A DNA stretch of 33,033 nucleotides from Saccharospirillaceae bacterium (GTDB taxonomy: Bacteria > Pseudomonadota > Gammaproteobacteria > Pseudomonadales > Natronospirillaceae). The stretch lies in the NCBI GenBank assembly GCA_007116635.1, contig SKIB01000116.1:1-33033 (forward strand), read 5' to 3'. Under the pieces are notes generated by a model. It did not search any database. It saw only the letters and a list, made by a program, of their open reading frames with translations, and was not told where the DNA came from. Below, one piece after another: positions 15,263-23,184 of the stretch. The first letter of the stretch is position 1; every line of letters begins with the position of its first letter. Made by a program: the position numbers and the translations under genes.

Positions 15263-16090
15263 ATGGATTGGTTACAGGTGTGGATTTTGGCCTTGATTCA
15301 GGGTTTGACCGAGTTTTTGCCCATTTCCAGCTCAGCGCATTTGATTTTATTGCCTGAGTTGACTCATTGGCAAGATCAGGGACTGGCCTTTGATGTGGCC
15401 CTACACATCGGCAGTTTGGCGGCGGTGATCATTTACTTCCGCCGCGACATTGGCCAGATGATTCAGTCCTTCTTTGCTAGCTTCAAAACCAGGCAACTGG
15501 ATGCCAGTGCCAAGTTGGCCTGGGGTGTGCTGCTGGGCACCATTCCAGTGGGCGTTTTTGGCTTGCTGTTTAAGGATTACATTAGCACAGAGATGCGCAG
15601 CCCCATTCTGTTGGCCTGGGCACTGATTGGCTTTGGCTTACTTTTAGGCTTGTCCGATTGGCGCGCCAAGCATGCTACCCATGCGCGTGAGGTTGAGCGC
15701 ATGACTTGGTGGGATTACCTGTGGATCGGTCTGGCTCAAGCTCTGGCCTTGATTCCTGGGACTTCGCGCAGTGGCATCACCATGACCGCAGCCCTGTTTT
15801 TGGGCCTAAGCCGTGAAGCAGCGGCGCGCTTTTCATTCTTGCTTTCCATTCCGGTCATCGCTTTGGCCGGTTTGCTGGAAACCAAAACGCTGATCAGTCA
15901 GGGTGCGGACACGCCCTGGGCCTTCGTCATTGCTGGCGCCATTATTTCTGGTGTCTGTGCCTACCTGTGCATTCATTATTTCTTAGCCTTCATTAAGCGT
16001 ATAGGCATGCAGCCCTTTGTCATCTACAGGGTGATCCTGGGCGTGTTTTTGTTGTGGATTTTCTGGTTAAAACCCAGTGTTGGTGCCTAA
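15263..16090 (+). CDS. uppP: Undecaprenyl-diphosphatase
   Basis: A 275-residue inner-membrane enzyme of the UppP/BacA family. Both catalytic regions are present: IQGLTEFLPISSSAHLILLP near the N-terminus with the catalytic Glu, and ALIPGTSRSGITMTAALFLG with the essential Arg. About seven or eight hydrophobic segments surround them. It dephosphorylates undecaprenyl diphosphate to recycle the lipid carrier for peptidoglycan and other polymers; the gene is known for bacitracin resistance when overexpressed. AGGAGAG lies about 6 bases before the ATG. The 3' end overlaps the next gene by 14 bp, so translation may be coupled. An inverted repeat at 15203-15241 sits just upstream. Confidence 0.95.
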   Translation: MDWLQVWILALIQGLTEFLPISSSAHLILLPELTHWQDQGLAFDVALHIGSLAAVIIYFRRDIGQMIQSFFASFKTRQLDASAKLAWGVLLGTIPVGVFGLLFKDYISTEMRSPILLAWALIGFGLLLGLSDWRAKHATHAREVERMTWWDYLWIGLAQALALIPGTSRSGITMTAALFLGLSREAAARFSFLLSIPVIALAGLLETKTLISQGADTPWAFVIAGAIISGVCAYLCIHYFLAFIKRIGMQPFVIYRVILGVFLLWIFWLKPSVGA

Positions 16091-16646
16091 GGCGAACGCT
16101 TACCTAGAGCTGCCCGCGAAGTTGGTGGCAGCTGGCTACACCTGGTCAGCAAGGCCAAGTGGCCATTGGGCACCGGCCATTGTCGAGCTGCTTAATCAGG
16201 TCATGGCCAGCAGTCAGGCCTTTTACCGTGAACGGCCGATGTCAGTGTGCGAATGCCAAAACTGGCTGGCCAACAAATGCAACCTGGGCCAACCGCTTTG
16301 GGTGCTGGAGCATCAACAACAGCTGGCGGCCTTTGCCAGTTGGCAACCCTTTCGTCCGCAAGAATGCACTCAGGGCAGCCTTGAACACAGCATCTATGTA
16401 GCGCCTGAGCATCAGAGGCGTGGCCTGGCCAGGCTGCTGTTGCAGCAGGTGCTTAGCAGTGCCCTGCAGCAAGGCGTTTGGCAGTTGTTGGCGGCCATTG
16501 ATCAAGGCAATCAGGCCAGTATTAACTTGCACAGTGCCTTTGGCTTTACGCAGGTGGGCTCTCTACCCCGGTTGGCGCGTAAAGGAGATCAGTGGTTGAC
16601 CCTTGAGATTTGGGCCAAGTCACTGCAGCCACCAGAGCCAAATTGA
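16077..16646 (+). CDS. GNAT-family N-acetyltransferase, phosphinothricin-acetyltransferase-like
   Basis: A 189-residue acetyltransferase. The acetyl-CoA site is clear: EHSIYVAPEHQRRGLARLLL, then QLLAAIDQGNQASINLHSAF and GFTQVG. EHSIYV...RRGLARLLL and NQASINLH place it near the PAT (phosphinothricin/methionine sulfone N-acetyltransferase, MnaT-like) branch, whose members acetylate small amino-acid-like compounds. The N-terminal ~20 residues before the domain vary. The start is uncertain: GTG codons at 16077 and 16083 both fall in the uppP 3' end without a clear ribosome site, and the next ATG would cut into the domain. It lies between uppP and mutM, 16 bp before the latter, probably one operon. 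Substrate not determinable. Confidence 0.82.
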   Translation: MLVPKANAYLELPAKLVAAGYTWSARPSGHWAPAIVELLNQVMASSQAFYRERPMSVCECQNWLANKCNLGQPLWVLEHQQQLAAFASWQPFRPQECTQGSLEHSIYVAPEHQRRGLARLLLQQVLSSALQQGVWQLLAAIDQGNQASINLHSAFGFTQVGSLPRLARKGDQWLTLEIWAKSLQPPEPN

Positions 16647-16662
16647 TAACCGAGTAACCAAG

Positions 16663-17481
16663 ATGCCCGAATTACCCGAAGTTGAAACCACCAAAAACGG
16701 CATTCGCCAACAACTGCAAGGCCAAACCATTGTCCAGTTGCAGGTGTATCAGCCCAATTTACGCTGGCCAGTGGACCCGGATTTGGCCAATCATATCGTT
16801 GATCAGCCCATTGGCACTCTGACTCGGCGCGCCAAGTACATCCTGATGCCTGTGGGGCAAGGTAGCCTAATCTGGCACCTAGGCATGTCTGGTAGTTTAA
16901 GATTATTGCCACCAGATGATGCCAGCCCGCTACGTAAGCATGATCATCTGCTCATCACTCTGGCCTCGGGCTGGCAGCTGCGCTATCACGACCCAAGGCG
17001 TTTTGGTGCCCTGCTGTGGCAGCCTGCTGGTGAGCAGCATCCCTGTTTGCGGCATTTGGGGCCAGAGCCGCTCAGCTCGGACTTTAACGCACACTACTTG
17101 CAAGCTGCTTTGGCTCGTAAGAGTCAGAGCATCAAGCAGGCCTTGATGCATAACCCATTGGTGGTGGGCGTGGGCAATATTTATGCTTGCGAGTCCTTGT
17201 TTTTGGCCGGCATTCATCCCGAGCGCCCAGCAAAGAGCTTAAGCCTTATTGAGCTAGAGGCACTGGTGCAGAACGTTAAGCAAGTCTTGGCGGCGGCCAT
17301 CACTCAAGGCGGCACCACTCTGCGTGACTTTGTTGGTGGTGATGGCCAGCCCGGTTATTTTGCTCAGCAGCTCTATGTCTATGGCCGGGCACAAGAGCCA
17401 TGCCGCCGCTGTGGTCAGAGCATTCAGCAACTCAAGCAGGGCGGCAGAAGTACCTTTTACTGCTCAGGATGCCAGTTCTGA
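16663..17481 (+). CDS. mutM: Formamidopyrimidine-DNA glycosylase
   Basis: A 272-residue base-excision repair enzyme that removes 8-oxoguanine and formamidopyrimidines and cuts the abasic site. The start is fixed by MPELPEVETT, because the proline after the removed Met is the catalytic nucleophile and Glu the acid. Lys57 is kept (RRAKYILM), as are NPLVVGVGNIYACESLF of the helix-two-turn-helix and the C-terminal zinc finger with four Cys (CRRCGQ ... YCSGCQF). Length is typical. An in-frame upstream ATG at 16603 lies inside the acetyltransferase gene and is not the start. Third gene of the uppP operon-like group. Confidence 0.96.
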   Translation: MPELPEVETTKNGIRQQLQGQTIVQLQVYQPNLRWPVDPDLANHIVDQPIGTLTRRAKYILMPVGQGSLIWHLGMSGSLRLLPPDDASPLRKHDHLLITLASGWQLRYHDPRRFGALLWQPAGEQHPCLRHLGPEPLSSDFNAHYLQAALARKSQSIKQALMHNPLVVGVGNIYACESLFLAGIHPERPAKSLSLIELEALVQNVKQVLAAAITQGGTTLRDFVGGDGQPGYFAQQLYVYGRAQEPCRRCGQSIQQLKQGGRSTFYCSGCQF

Positions 17482-17576
17482 AAGTAGAACATAAACCGCA
17501 GCTGAACCTTTGGCCATATTAATCATTTTGTCACTAGCAAACTATATAACAGTGGTTAGAATGCACCGGATCGTGA

Positions 17577-17594
17577 CCCTAGAGCCTCCTAGGG
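17577..17594. repeat. Hairpin upstream of the beta-barrel gene
   Basis: CCCTAG (17577-17582), loop AGCCTC, CTAGGG (17589-17594): perfect 6-bp stem about 36 bases before the start of the outer-membrane protein gene, probably in its 5' UTR. Confidence 0.3.
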
Positions 17595-17629
17595 GGAATG
17601 TTGAATAGTGTTTGTTTAATGGAGTTTTT

Positions 17630-18454
17630 ATGCGCTTAAAATATATTTCTGTTGCTGTTGCAGCCATTTCCTTCTCTTCACTGGCCTCTGCTGCGGTAGT
17701 GGTTCAAGCAGAGGGCGGCCAGATTCGCTTTTTGTCAGAAACGCCTGTGCAACCTGGTCAGACAGTGGAAGTAGAGTTGGTTGCTGACTCTGGTTATCAA
17801 TTGCCAACCAGTGTTGCCGGTACCTGTCCCGCTGGTACCCTTGAGGGTAGCATTTATACTTCTGGAGTCATTACCCAAGGGTGTTCTTTAGAGGTTAGTT
17901 TCCAGCCTAAAGCTAATGAATTAGAGCCTTTGCAGGGGTTTCAATTGTCTTTGCGTGTGCCTGCAGCACGTTTGACAGTAGAGGAAGGGAATACCGAAGT
18001 TGAAACTGAAACAGCTTTAATTGGTGGGTTAGGCTTAAATTATGTCGGCAATTTCGGTGACAGCACTGTAGGCTACCGTGTGGTGTCTGGTGCGCACTTT
18101 GGTAATTGGCAAGATTACGCCTATGTGGAGACTGATCTTGGTGCAGATCTGCGCTTCTTAACTCATCAGCGCTTCCGTCCTTATGTTGGTGCGCGCCTTG
18201 GTAAGGCATTTGTACTGGGAACAGAGATCGATTCATTAGTGGATGTGATACAAGAGATTCCTCAAACCTTCTCTGAGCAGTGGACAGTGGCTGGTCAGGC
18301 TGGTTTTACTGTCAGTCTAGCAGAGCAAGGCTTCTGGTCTAAGTCAGAATTTGAAACCTTTGGTCGTTATGCAGTGGGCCAGGGCTCTGCACCCAGTGGC
18401 CGCGAGCTGACTAACGCTTTCGAACTGGGCTACGCCATCAACATTGGTTTCTAA
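17630..18454 (+). CDS. Probable outer-membrane beta-barrel protein with N-terminal InlB-repeat-like domain
   Basis: A 274-residue exported protein of no family I can name. The signal peptide (MRLKYISVAVAAISFSSLAS, then AA) is clear. Residues about 23-95 resemble the bacterial InlB/B-repeat fold: AEGGQIRFLSETPVQPGQTV, DSGYQLPTSVAGTCPAGTLE, YTSGVITQGCSLEVSFQ; the two Cys could pair. Residues ~105-274 alternate polar and hydrophobic residues with glycines and aromatics (GLGLNYVGNFGDSTVGYRVV, RPYVGARLGKAF) and end in FELGYAINIGF, with a terminal Phe as used by the BAM machinery. GGAG lies 5 bases before the ATG at 17630. It stands alone between mutM and a terminator. Function unknown; a small porin- or OmpW/OmpA-like barrel is possible. 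Confidence 0.7.
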   Translation: MRLKYISVAVAAISFSSLASAAVVVQAEGGQIRFLSETPVQPGQTVEVELVADSGYQLPTSVAGTCPAGTLEGSIYTSGVITQGCSLEVSFQPKANELEPLQGFQLSLRVPAARLTVEEGNTEVETETALIGGLGLNYVGNFGDSTVGYRVVSGAHFGNWQDYAYVETDLGADLRFLTHQRFRPYVGARLGKAFVLGTEIDSLVDVIQEIPQTFSEQWTVAGQAGFTVSLAEQGFWSKSEFETFGRYAVGQGSAPSGRELTNAFELGYAINIGF

Positions 18455-18503
18455 GGCTTAGTTCTTTTGCCAGTAGCTTGACCTAGCTGGCCAACTGCCT
18501 ATG

Positions 18504-18537
18504 ACCACCCATCTGTTATCCAGTGGGTGGTTTTTTA
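18504..18537 (+). terminator. Terminator of the beta-barrel gene
   Basis: ACCACCCA (18504-18511), 12-base loop, TGGGTGGT (18524-18531) followed by TTTTTTATTT. Good Rho-independent terminator in the plus direction; its tail overlaps the stop codon of the convergent methyltransferase gene. The minus direction has no T tract. Confidence 0.88.
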
Positions 18538-19149
18538 TTTCTTTCGCGCCAGAACCGAGTAGTAATGCCAATGCTTGCTCTGGCCATTGGCCATAGCGCC
18601 TGGCCGATCGGTTTCCTTGACCTCAAGCAGGTCAAACTCCTCAAACATTGCCATGATCTCGGCCTGATCCAAGCTGGTGGTAATGGGATCTTCATGTTCA
18701 GCCCAGCTGTCTTTTACGCCTAAAAAATCGCCAGCAAATACGCCTCCAGATACCAGGCTGTTAACAATATTTCGCCAGATGGCAGCAAACTCCGTTGGCT
18801 GAGCAAAGAATAAACTGGCGTGGGCAATGATTAAGCCTGCTTTGGGGTAATCATAGGATTCAAAGCTACTGACTGTCAGCTTGGCTTGGGTGTCCAGCCG
18901 TGCTTTACCAGATTGTTCAGTAGCCAATCGCTGCATAGATAGCTCAATGGCCCTGCTGTTGTTATCAAAGCCATGAACCTCATAGCCCTGCGTCAGCAGA
19001 TAAAGCAAATCATTGCCAGTGCCGCAGCCACAATCGATGGCCAGCTTTAATGGGCTTTGCTGTGCGGCCACTGCGCGTTCGGTTAGAGGGCGATGAGGTT
19101 GGCTAAGGCTTTTCTGATGGTAATCTTGCCACTTATCTGTTGTGGACAT
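18535..19149 (-). CDS. Class I SAM-dependent methyltransferase
   Basis: A 204-residue Rossmann-fold methyltransferase. The SAM motif I is LAIDCGCGTGNDLLYLL (about residues 35-51), followed by the acidic residue of motif II in YEVHGFDNNSRAIELS. Later motifs read YPKAGLIIAHASLFF and SLVSGGVFAGDFLGV. The short size and GxDxxxxAI pattern recall TehB/Tam-like small-molecule methyltransferases, but no substrate can be assigned. It is a single gene convergent with the beta-barrel gene and divergent from dprA. No clear ribosome site beyond AAGGAA-like CTTTTTAAGGAACT upstream of the ATG at 19149. Confidence 0.82.
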   Translation of the reverse strand: MSTTDKWQDYHQKSLSQPHRPLTERAVAAQQSPLKLAIDCGCGTGNDLLYLLTQGYEVHGFDNNSRAIELSMQRLATEQSGKARLDTQAKLTVSSFESYDYPKAGLIIAHASLFFAQPTEFAAIWRNIVNSLVSGGVFAGDFLGVKDSWAEHEDPITTSLDQAEIMAMFEEFDLLEVKETDRPGAMANGQSKHWHYYSVLARKK

Positions 19150-19292
19150 CGGTAGTTCCTTAAAAAGGTTGCTAGAGAATCGTGCTAAAGAATTTTACTA
19201 AAGAAACTTAACTAGTTTCGTTATTCAGCTTTGCCAAATTTGCTGGCGCTGTCCATACTAGCATGCAGACAAATCCATGGAGGAAAGATTTG

Positions 19293-20447
19293 ATGAAGGA
19301 CCTATTGCTCGACCTATTTGATAACAGCGCTAAACCTCAGGTTAACAGCCAGCCCCATAACAGCAACCCTCAAGACAGCAAACAATGCTTGCCTCTGCTG
19401 GCCATGCTGCATGCCGGCATCAGCTATCAACCCCTTGCCGAGCGACTGCATCAGGGCATGCAGCCCAGCGCATTGCTAAACAGTCCCAGCTGCTTACCCA
19501 GTTCGGTTGCCGAGCTGGTGCGAGCGCTCAGTAGCAAGTCTCATTCGGCTTGGCAGCAGGCGGAACGCAGTTTGGCTCTGATGCAAGAGCGCAATATCCA
19601 GCTATTGTTACCCAATGACCCTTGCTGGCCGCAGCAACTTAGCCCCTTGCCGCAAGCACCGGGTTGGTTGTTTGTGCAGGGGCAGGTGCGAGTGTTGGCT
19701 AAGCCGCAATTGGCCTTGGTCGGCAGTCGTCATGCCAGTGCCGCCGCTTTGCGCCGCGCAGCCCAGTTGGCCGAGCAGTTGGCGCATCACGGCTGGGTAG
19801 TGACCAGTGGCATGGCACTGGGCATTGATGCCAAGGCGCATTTGGGTGCCATGGTGCAGGGTCATACCCTGGCGGTGCTGGGCAGTGGTCTGGCCAATCT
19901 GTACCCCAAACGGCATCTGGCACTGGCCAAGCAGATCGCCGAGCAGGGTGCTTTGATTAGCGAATACCCGCCCACTGAGGCGGCCTTAAACTGGCACTTT
20001 CCCGCCCGCAATCGCATCATCAGCGGCTTGGCTCAGGGAGTCGTGGTGGTGGAAGCCGATCTGCGTTCTGGCTCACTGATTACCGCTCGTTGGGCATTGG
20101 AGCAGGGTAGGGAAGTCATGGCCATGCCGGGCTCGCCAGACAATCCCAATGCCCGTGGCTGTCACCAGTTGATCAAGCAGGGCGCGGCTCTGGTCAATGA
20201 TGCCGAGGATGTGCTGGCCTTGATGGGTACCCAGCTGGCCAGTCCATTGCAGCAGGAGCAGCAGCCAGGCTCGGCGCTCAAGGGCTTGGCCAAATTGATC
20301 TGGCAGGAGCTGGACGAAGTGCCCATCAGCCTAGATGCTCTTTGTTTGCGCCTGGATCGCCCCTTGGCACAACTACTGCCGGTGATTCTGCAGCTGCAGC
20401 TCGACGGTTACATTGCCCAGCAAGGCCAGTGGCTGAGCCGTGCTTAG
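19293..20447 (+). CDS. dprA: DNA-processing protein DprA (Smf)
   Basis: A 384-residue DprA. The central Rossmann-like domain is well conserved: LALVGSRHASAAALRRA, VTSGMALGIDAKAHLGA, TLAVLGSGLANLYPKRH, SEYPPTEAALNWHFPARNRI and VVVVEADLRSGSLITARWAL. An N-terminal SAM-like part (about residues 25-100) and a C-terminal winged-helix part (about 315-384) flank it. DprA binds incoming single-stranded DNA and loads RecA during natural transformation. GGAGG at 19279-19283 supports the ATG at 19293 rather than 19263. It begins a cluster with tsaC, hemF and aroE, an order common in gammaproteobacteria. It does not show that the host is naturally competent. Confidence 0.93.
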   Translation: MKDLLLDLFDNSAKPQVNSQPHNSNPQDSKQCLPLLAMLHAGISYQPLAERLHQGMQPSALLNSPSCLPSSVAELVRALSSKSHSAWQQAERSLALMQERNIQLLLPNDPCWPQQLSPLPQAPGWLFVQGQVRVLAKPQLALVGSRHASAAALRRAAQLAEQLAHHGWVVTSGMALGIDAKAHLGAMVQGHTLAVLGSGLANLYPKRHLALAKQIAEQGALISEYPPTEAALNWHFPARNRIISGLAQGVVVVEADLRSGSLITARWALEQGREVMAMPGSPDNPNARGCHQLIKQGAALVNDAEDVLALMGTQLASPLQQEQQPGSALKGLAKLIWQELDEVPISLDALCLRLDRPLAQLLPVILQLQLDGYIAQQGQWLSRA

Positions 20448-20459
20448 CTTTCTTGCACC

Positions 20460-20493
20460 GCAAGGCGGATTATAGCTGCAGCGCAAGGCGGAT
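20460..20493. repeat. Direct repeat GCAAGGCGGAT in the dprA-tsaC gap
   Basis: GCAAGGCGGAT occurs at 20460-20470 and again at 20483-20493, 23 bases apart, in the 98-bp gap between dprA and tsaC. The AAGGCGG core recurs in the hairpins at 371-386 and, with variation, 5029-5047. Confidence 0.5.
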
Positions 20494-20545
20494 GACGATT
20501 GGGCCAGCAACAGGTAAACTAGGCTTTTATTTTTGAGCCTTAATT

Positions 20546-21103
20546 ATGCCGCTCTTTAATGCCTTTCAGCTTAAATTAGCCTTGGATCAGTTGCGTGCTG
20601 GTGGTCTGGTGGCCTACCCCACCGAAGCGGTCTGGGGTCTGGGTGCGGACCCTTTTCAGCAGTCAGCCTGTTTGCATTTACTGCGCTTAAAACGCCGACC
20701 GCAGCATAAGGGTTTGATTTTAGTGGCCAGCTCGATCCGACAGTTGGATTTTCTGCTGCACGACCTGCCGGCGGAGATTCGAGCCAAACTTGCCGCCAGT
20801 TGGCCAGGGCCTAACACCTGGTTGGTGCCGCATAAGCACCGTGTGCCACCCTGGGTGCACGGCGAGCATGACACCGTGGCCGTGCGGGTCAGCGCTCATG
20901 CCGGTGTGCGTCAATTATGTCATGCCTTTGCTGGGCCTCTGATTTCTACCTCGGCTAATCGTGCCACTGAGGCACCGGTACTCTCGCCCTTGGAATGCCG
21001 ACTACGATTGGGCTCTGAGGTGTTTTGGTTGCCGGGCCAGCTCGGCGGTCATGCTCAGCCCAGCCGTATTCGTCATTATTTAACCGATCAGCAACTGCGC
21101 TAG
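20546..21103 (+). CDS. tsaC: Threonylcarbamoyl-AMP synthase (YrdC/Sua5 family)
   Basis: A 185-residue YrdC-domain protein of TsaC length (E. coli TsaC is about 190). It makes threonylcarbamoyl-AMP from threonine, bicarbonate and ATP, the first step of t6A modification of ANN-decoding tRNAs. Visible family motifs: GGLVAYPTEAVWGLGADPF at the N-terminus, RLKRRPQHKGLILVAS with the basic loop, TVAVRVSAH and PLISTSANRATEAP. It lacks the extra Sua5 C-terminal domain. Start at ATG 20546 has no strong ribosome site. Between dprA and hemF in the conserved cluster. Confidence 0.93.
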   Translation: MPLFNAFQLKLALDQLRAGGLVAYPTEAVWGLGADPFQQSACLHLLRLKRRPQHKGLILVASSIRQLDFLLHDLPAEIRAKLAASWPGPNTWLVPHKHRVPPWVHGEHDTVAVRVSAHAGVRQLCHAFAGPLISTSANRATEAPVLSPLECRLRLGSEVFWLPGQLGGHAQPSRIRHYLTDQQLR

Positions 21104-21139
21104 TTGCTCAATCCAGCCAGTTTTTAGAGGAGGCGGTGC

Positions 21140-22108
21140 ATGTCACTCAATGAATCAGGGTCGCAACAGGCTCAGACTTTGGCCGATGCCGAGGCGGTGT
21201 TGGCCTATTTCAAAGGCTTGCAGGATCAAATTTGCCAAGCATTGGCCAAGGCCGATGGCTTGGCGCAGTTCCATGAAGATGCCTGGCAGCGCGACTCGGG
21301 TGGCTTTGGCCGCACTCGGGTGCTGGCCAAGGGGGCGCTGTTTGAGAAAGCAGGCGTGGGCCTGTCTCATGTTCGTGGTGACGCCTTGCCGCCCAGTGCC
21401 ACGGCGCATCGGCCACAGCTGGCGGGTTGCCCTTGGCAGGCCATGGGGGTGTCCTTGGTGCTGCATCCTGAAAATCCCATGGTGCCCACCAGCCACATGA
21501 ATGTTCGCTTTTTTATCGCCTATCCTGAAAACCAGCCCCCTGTTTGGTGGTTTGGCGGTGGCTACGACCTCACGCCCTACTATGGTTTTGCCGAGGACTG
21601 TGTGCACTGGCATCAAACGGCCAAATCGGCGGTTGAGCCCTTTGCCGCAAATCTGTATCAAGAGTTTAAGCAGTGGTGCGACCAGTATTTTTACCTCAAA
21701 CATCGCCAAGAGCCGCGCGGCATTGGTGGCCTCTTTTATGACGATTTTGATCGCCTTGGCTTTGCCGACAGCTTTGCCATGACCCGCTCGGTAGGGGACA
21801 GCTTTTTGGCCGCCTACTTGCCCATTGTTGAGCGTCGTCGGCATCTATCCTATACCCAGCAGCAGCGCGACTGGCAGGCAGAGCGCCGTGGTCGCTATGT
21901 GGAATTTAATCTGGTGTTTGACCGGGGCACCATTTTTGGCCTGCAGTCCGGCGTGGGCCGTACCGAGTCCATACTGATGTCCCTTCCGCCTCAGGTGCAC
22001 TGGACCTATGGCTTTAACCCAGCGCCAGACAGTCCAGAGGCACAGTTGCTCAGTGATTATTTGATTGCCAAAGACTGGCTGGCCCCTGAGCCGGACATTA
22101 GCAGCTAA
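21140..22108 (+). CDS. hemF: Oxygen-dependent coproporphyrinogen III oxidase
   Basis: A 322-residue HemF. It converts coproporphyrinogen III to protoporphyrinogen IX with oxygen in haem synthesis, in the cytoplasm. Conserved stretches include [90 protein letters not shown] and [12 protein letters not shown]. Length is slightly above E. coli HemF (about 300) owing to the N-terminus. AGAGGAGG lies about 6 bases before the ATG. It implies an organism that can live aerobically. Confidence 0.96.
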   Translation: MSLNESGSQQAQTLADAEAVLAYFKGLQDQICQALAKADGLAQFHEDAWQRDSGGFGRTRVLAKGALFEKAGVGLSHVRGDALPPSATAHRPQLAGCPWQAMGVSLVLHPENPMVPTSHMNVRFFIAYPENQPPVWWFGGGYDLTPYYGFAEDCVHWHQTAKSAVEPFAANLYQEFKQWCDQYFYLKHRQEPRGIGGLFYDDFDRLGFADSFAMTRSVGDSFLAAYLPIVERRRHLSYTQQQRDWQAERRGRYVEFNLVFDRGTIFGLQSGVGRTESILMSLPPQVHWTYGFNPAPDSPEAQLLSDYLIAKDWLAPEPDISS

Positions 22109-22141
22109 GGCTGCCTTTATAACCCTATGGAGGAATTTCCC

Positions 22142-22969
22142 TTGGCCAAGTTTGCCGTTTTTGGTCACCCCGTGGCCCATAGTAAATCGCCTTGGATCCA
22201 TCAGCAGTTTGCACAGCAATTTGCGCTGCAGCTTGAATACCAGGCTCTGGAATTACCGCTCGAGGGTTTTGCTCAGGCAGCCCTGCAATGCTTTACTCAG
22301 CACGATTTTTTGGGTGCTAATGTGACTGTTCCCTTCAAAGAGCAAGCCTTTGCCCTTTGTCAGCAGCTAACCCCAGAAGCTCAGGCGGCAGGGGCGGTCA
22401 ATACCCTGGTGCGCCAGCCTGAGGGCTTGCTGGGCCATAATACTGATGGCTTAGGCTTGGTGGCCGACCTAGAGCACAATTGCGGCCTAGTCTTGGCCGG
22501 TAAGCGCATTCTGCTCTTAGGTGCGGGTGGTGCGGTGCGAGGTGTGATCGGCCCACTGTTGGCCGCCGGTGCTCAGTTGGTGCTCAGTAATCGCACTCTG
22601 GCCAAGGCCGAACAGTTAGCCCAGCAGATGTCCGCCTTTGCGCCCCAGGCCGGTAGCATTCAAGCATTGCCGCTAGAGGCTCTGGGGTCGGGCTATGATT
22701 ATATCATCAATGGCACCAGCGCCAGTCTTTCCGGTCAGGCCATGGCCTTAGACCCACTGGCTTGGCAGGGCGTTCAGGCCAGCTACGACATGATGTATGG
22801 CCCGGGCTTAACCGCCTTTAATCAGCAAGCTCAGGCAGCAGGTGTGGCACAGCAGTTTGATGGCCTAGGCATGCTGGTGGAACAGGCGGCACTGGCCTTT
22901 GCATGCTGGTGGCAACGCCAACCTCAAACGCAACAGGTGCTGCAGCAGCTACGTCAGCAGCTTGGCTAA
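22142..22969 (+). CDS. aroE: Shikimate dehydrogenase (NADP+)
   Basis: A 275-residue AroE, reducing 3-dehydroshikimate to shikimate for chorismate. Substrate-binding Ser residues lie in KFAVFGHPVAHSKSP; the catalytic Lys is in ANVTVPFKEQAF and Asp in GHNTDGLGLV. The NADP-binding loop is LLLGAGGAVRGV with SNRTLAKAE, followed by YIINGTSASL and YDMMYGPGLTAF. I prefer the TTG start at 22142, since GGAGG (22129-22133) lies 8 bases upstream and MAKFAVFG matches the family N-terminus. The ATG at 22127 overlaps that ribosome site and has none of its own. Last gene of the cluster, followed by a terminator. Confidence 0.93.
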   Translation: MAKFAVFGHPVAHSKSPWIHQQFAQQFALQLEYQALELPLEGFAQAALQCFTQHDFLGANVTVPFKEQAFALCQQLTPEAQAAGAVNTLVRQPEGLLGHNTDGLGLVADLEHNCGLVLAGKRILLLGAGGAVRGVIGPLLAAGAQLVLSNRTLAKAEQLAQQMSAFAPQAGSIQALPLEALGSGYDYIINGTSASLSGQAMALDPLAWQGVQASYDMMYGPGLTAFNQQAQAAGVAQQFDGLGMLVEQAALAFACWWQRQPQTQQVLQQLRQQLG

Positions 22970-22996
22970 CCAGTGCCCAATCTGGATAAAGAATCT

Positions 22997-23027
22997 AGGC
23001 TCCTCATATCTTGATGGAGCCTTTTTT
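22997..23027 (+). terminator. Terminator of the dprA-tsaC-hemF-aroE cluster
   Basis: AGGCTCC (22997-23003), 12-base loop, GGAGCCT (23016-23022) followed by TTTTT. Perfect 7-bp stem about 28 bases after the aroE stop. Confidence 0.88.
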
Positions 23028-23061
23028 AGTTATGGATCTAGTGCTGTTAGATTTTCCTCTT

Positions 23062-23077
23062 TGTGATCTGTATCACA
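23062..23077. promoter_or_regulatory. CRP (cAMP receptor protein)-type binding site
   Basis: TGTGAT (23062-23067), CTGT, ATCACA (23072-23077) is an exact match to the conserved arms of the CRP/Vfr consensus and a perfect inverted repeat. It lies about 108 bp before the start of the GH18-like lipoprotein gene. If it acts at -41.5, transcription would start near 23111, with TTAAAT-like sequence around 23098-23104 as -10. Confidence 0.8.
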
Positions 23078-23184
23078 TCGAATGGCTGGTTAATGTTTTT
23101 AAATGAAATTGTTTTCATGAAGTGGCTCAATTCTTGATGCAAGGTATTGAGCTTGATAACAATTATAATTTAGGAAGCCTTAAC

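Noticed and set aside
19203-19219. TrpR-operator-like half site (complement reads AAACTAGTTAAGTTTC) between the methyltransferase and dprA
   Set aside because: It matches the ACTAGTTAA half of the E. coli trp operator, but the second half is absent and neither neighbouring gene concerns tryptophan. Probably chance in AT-rich DNA.
21155-21844. 229-codon open frame on the minus strand opposite hemF
   Set aside because: It is a frame opposite a strongly conserved hemF, has low-complexity basic composition, no ribosome site and no recognisable domain. A shadow frame.
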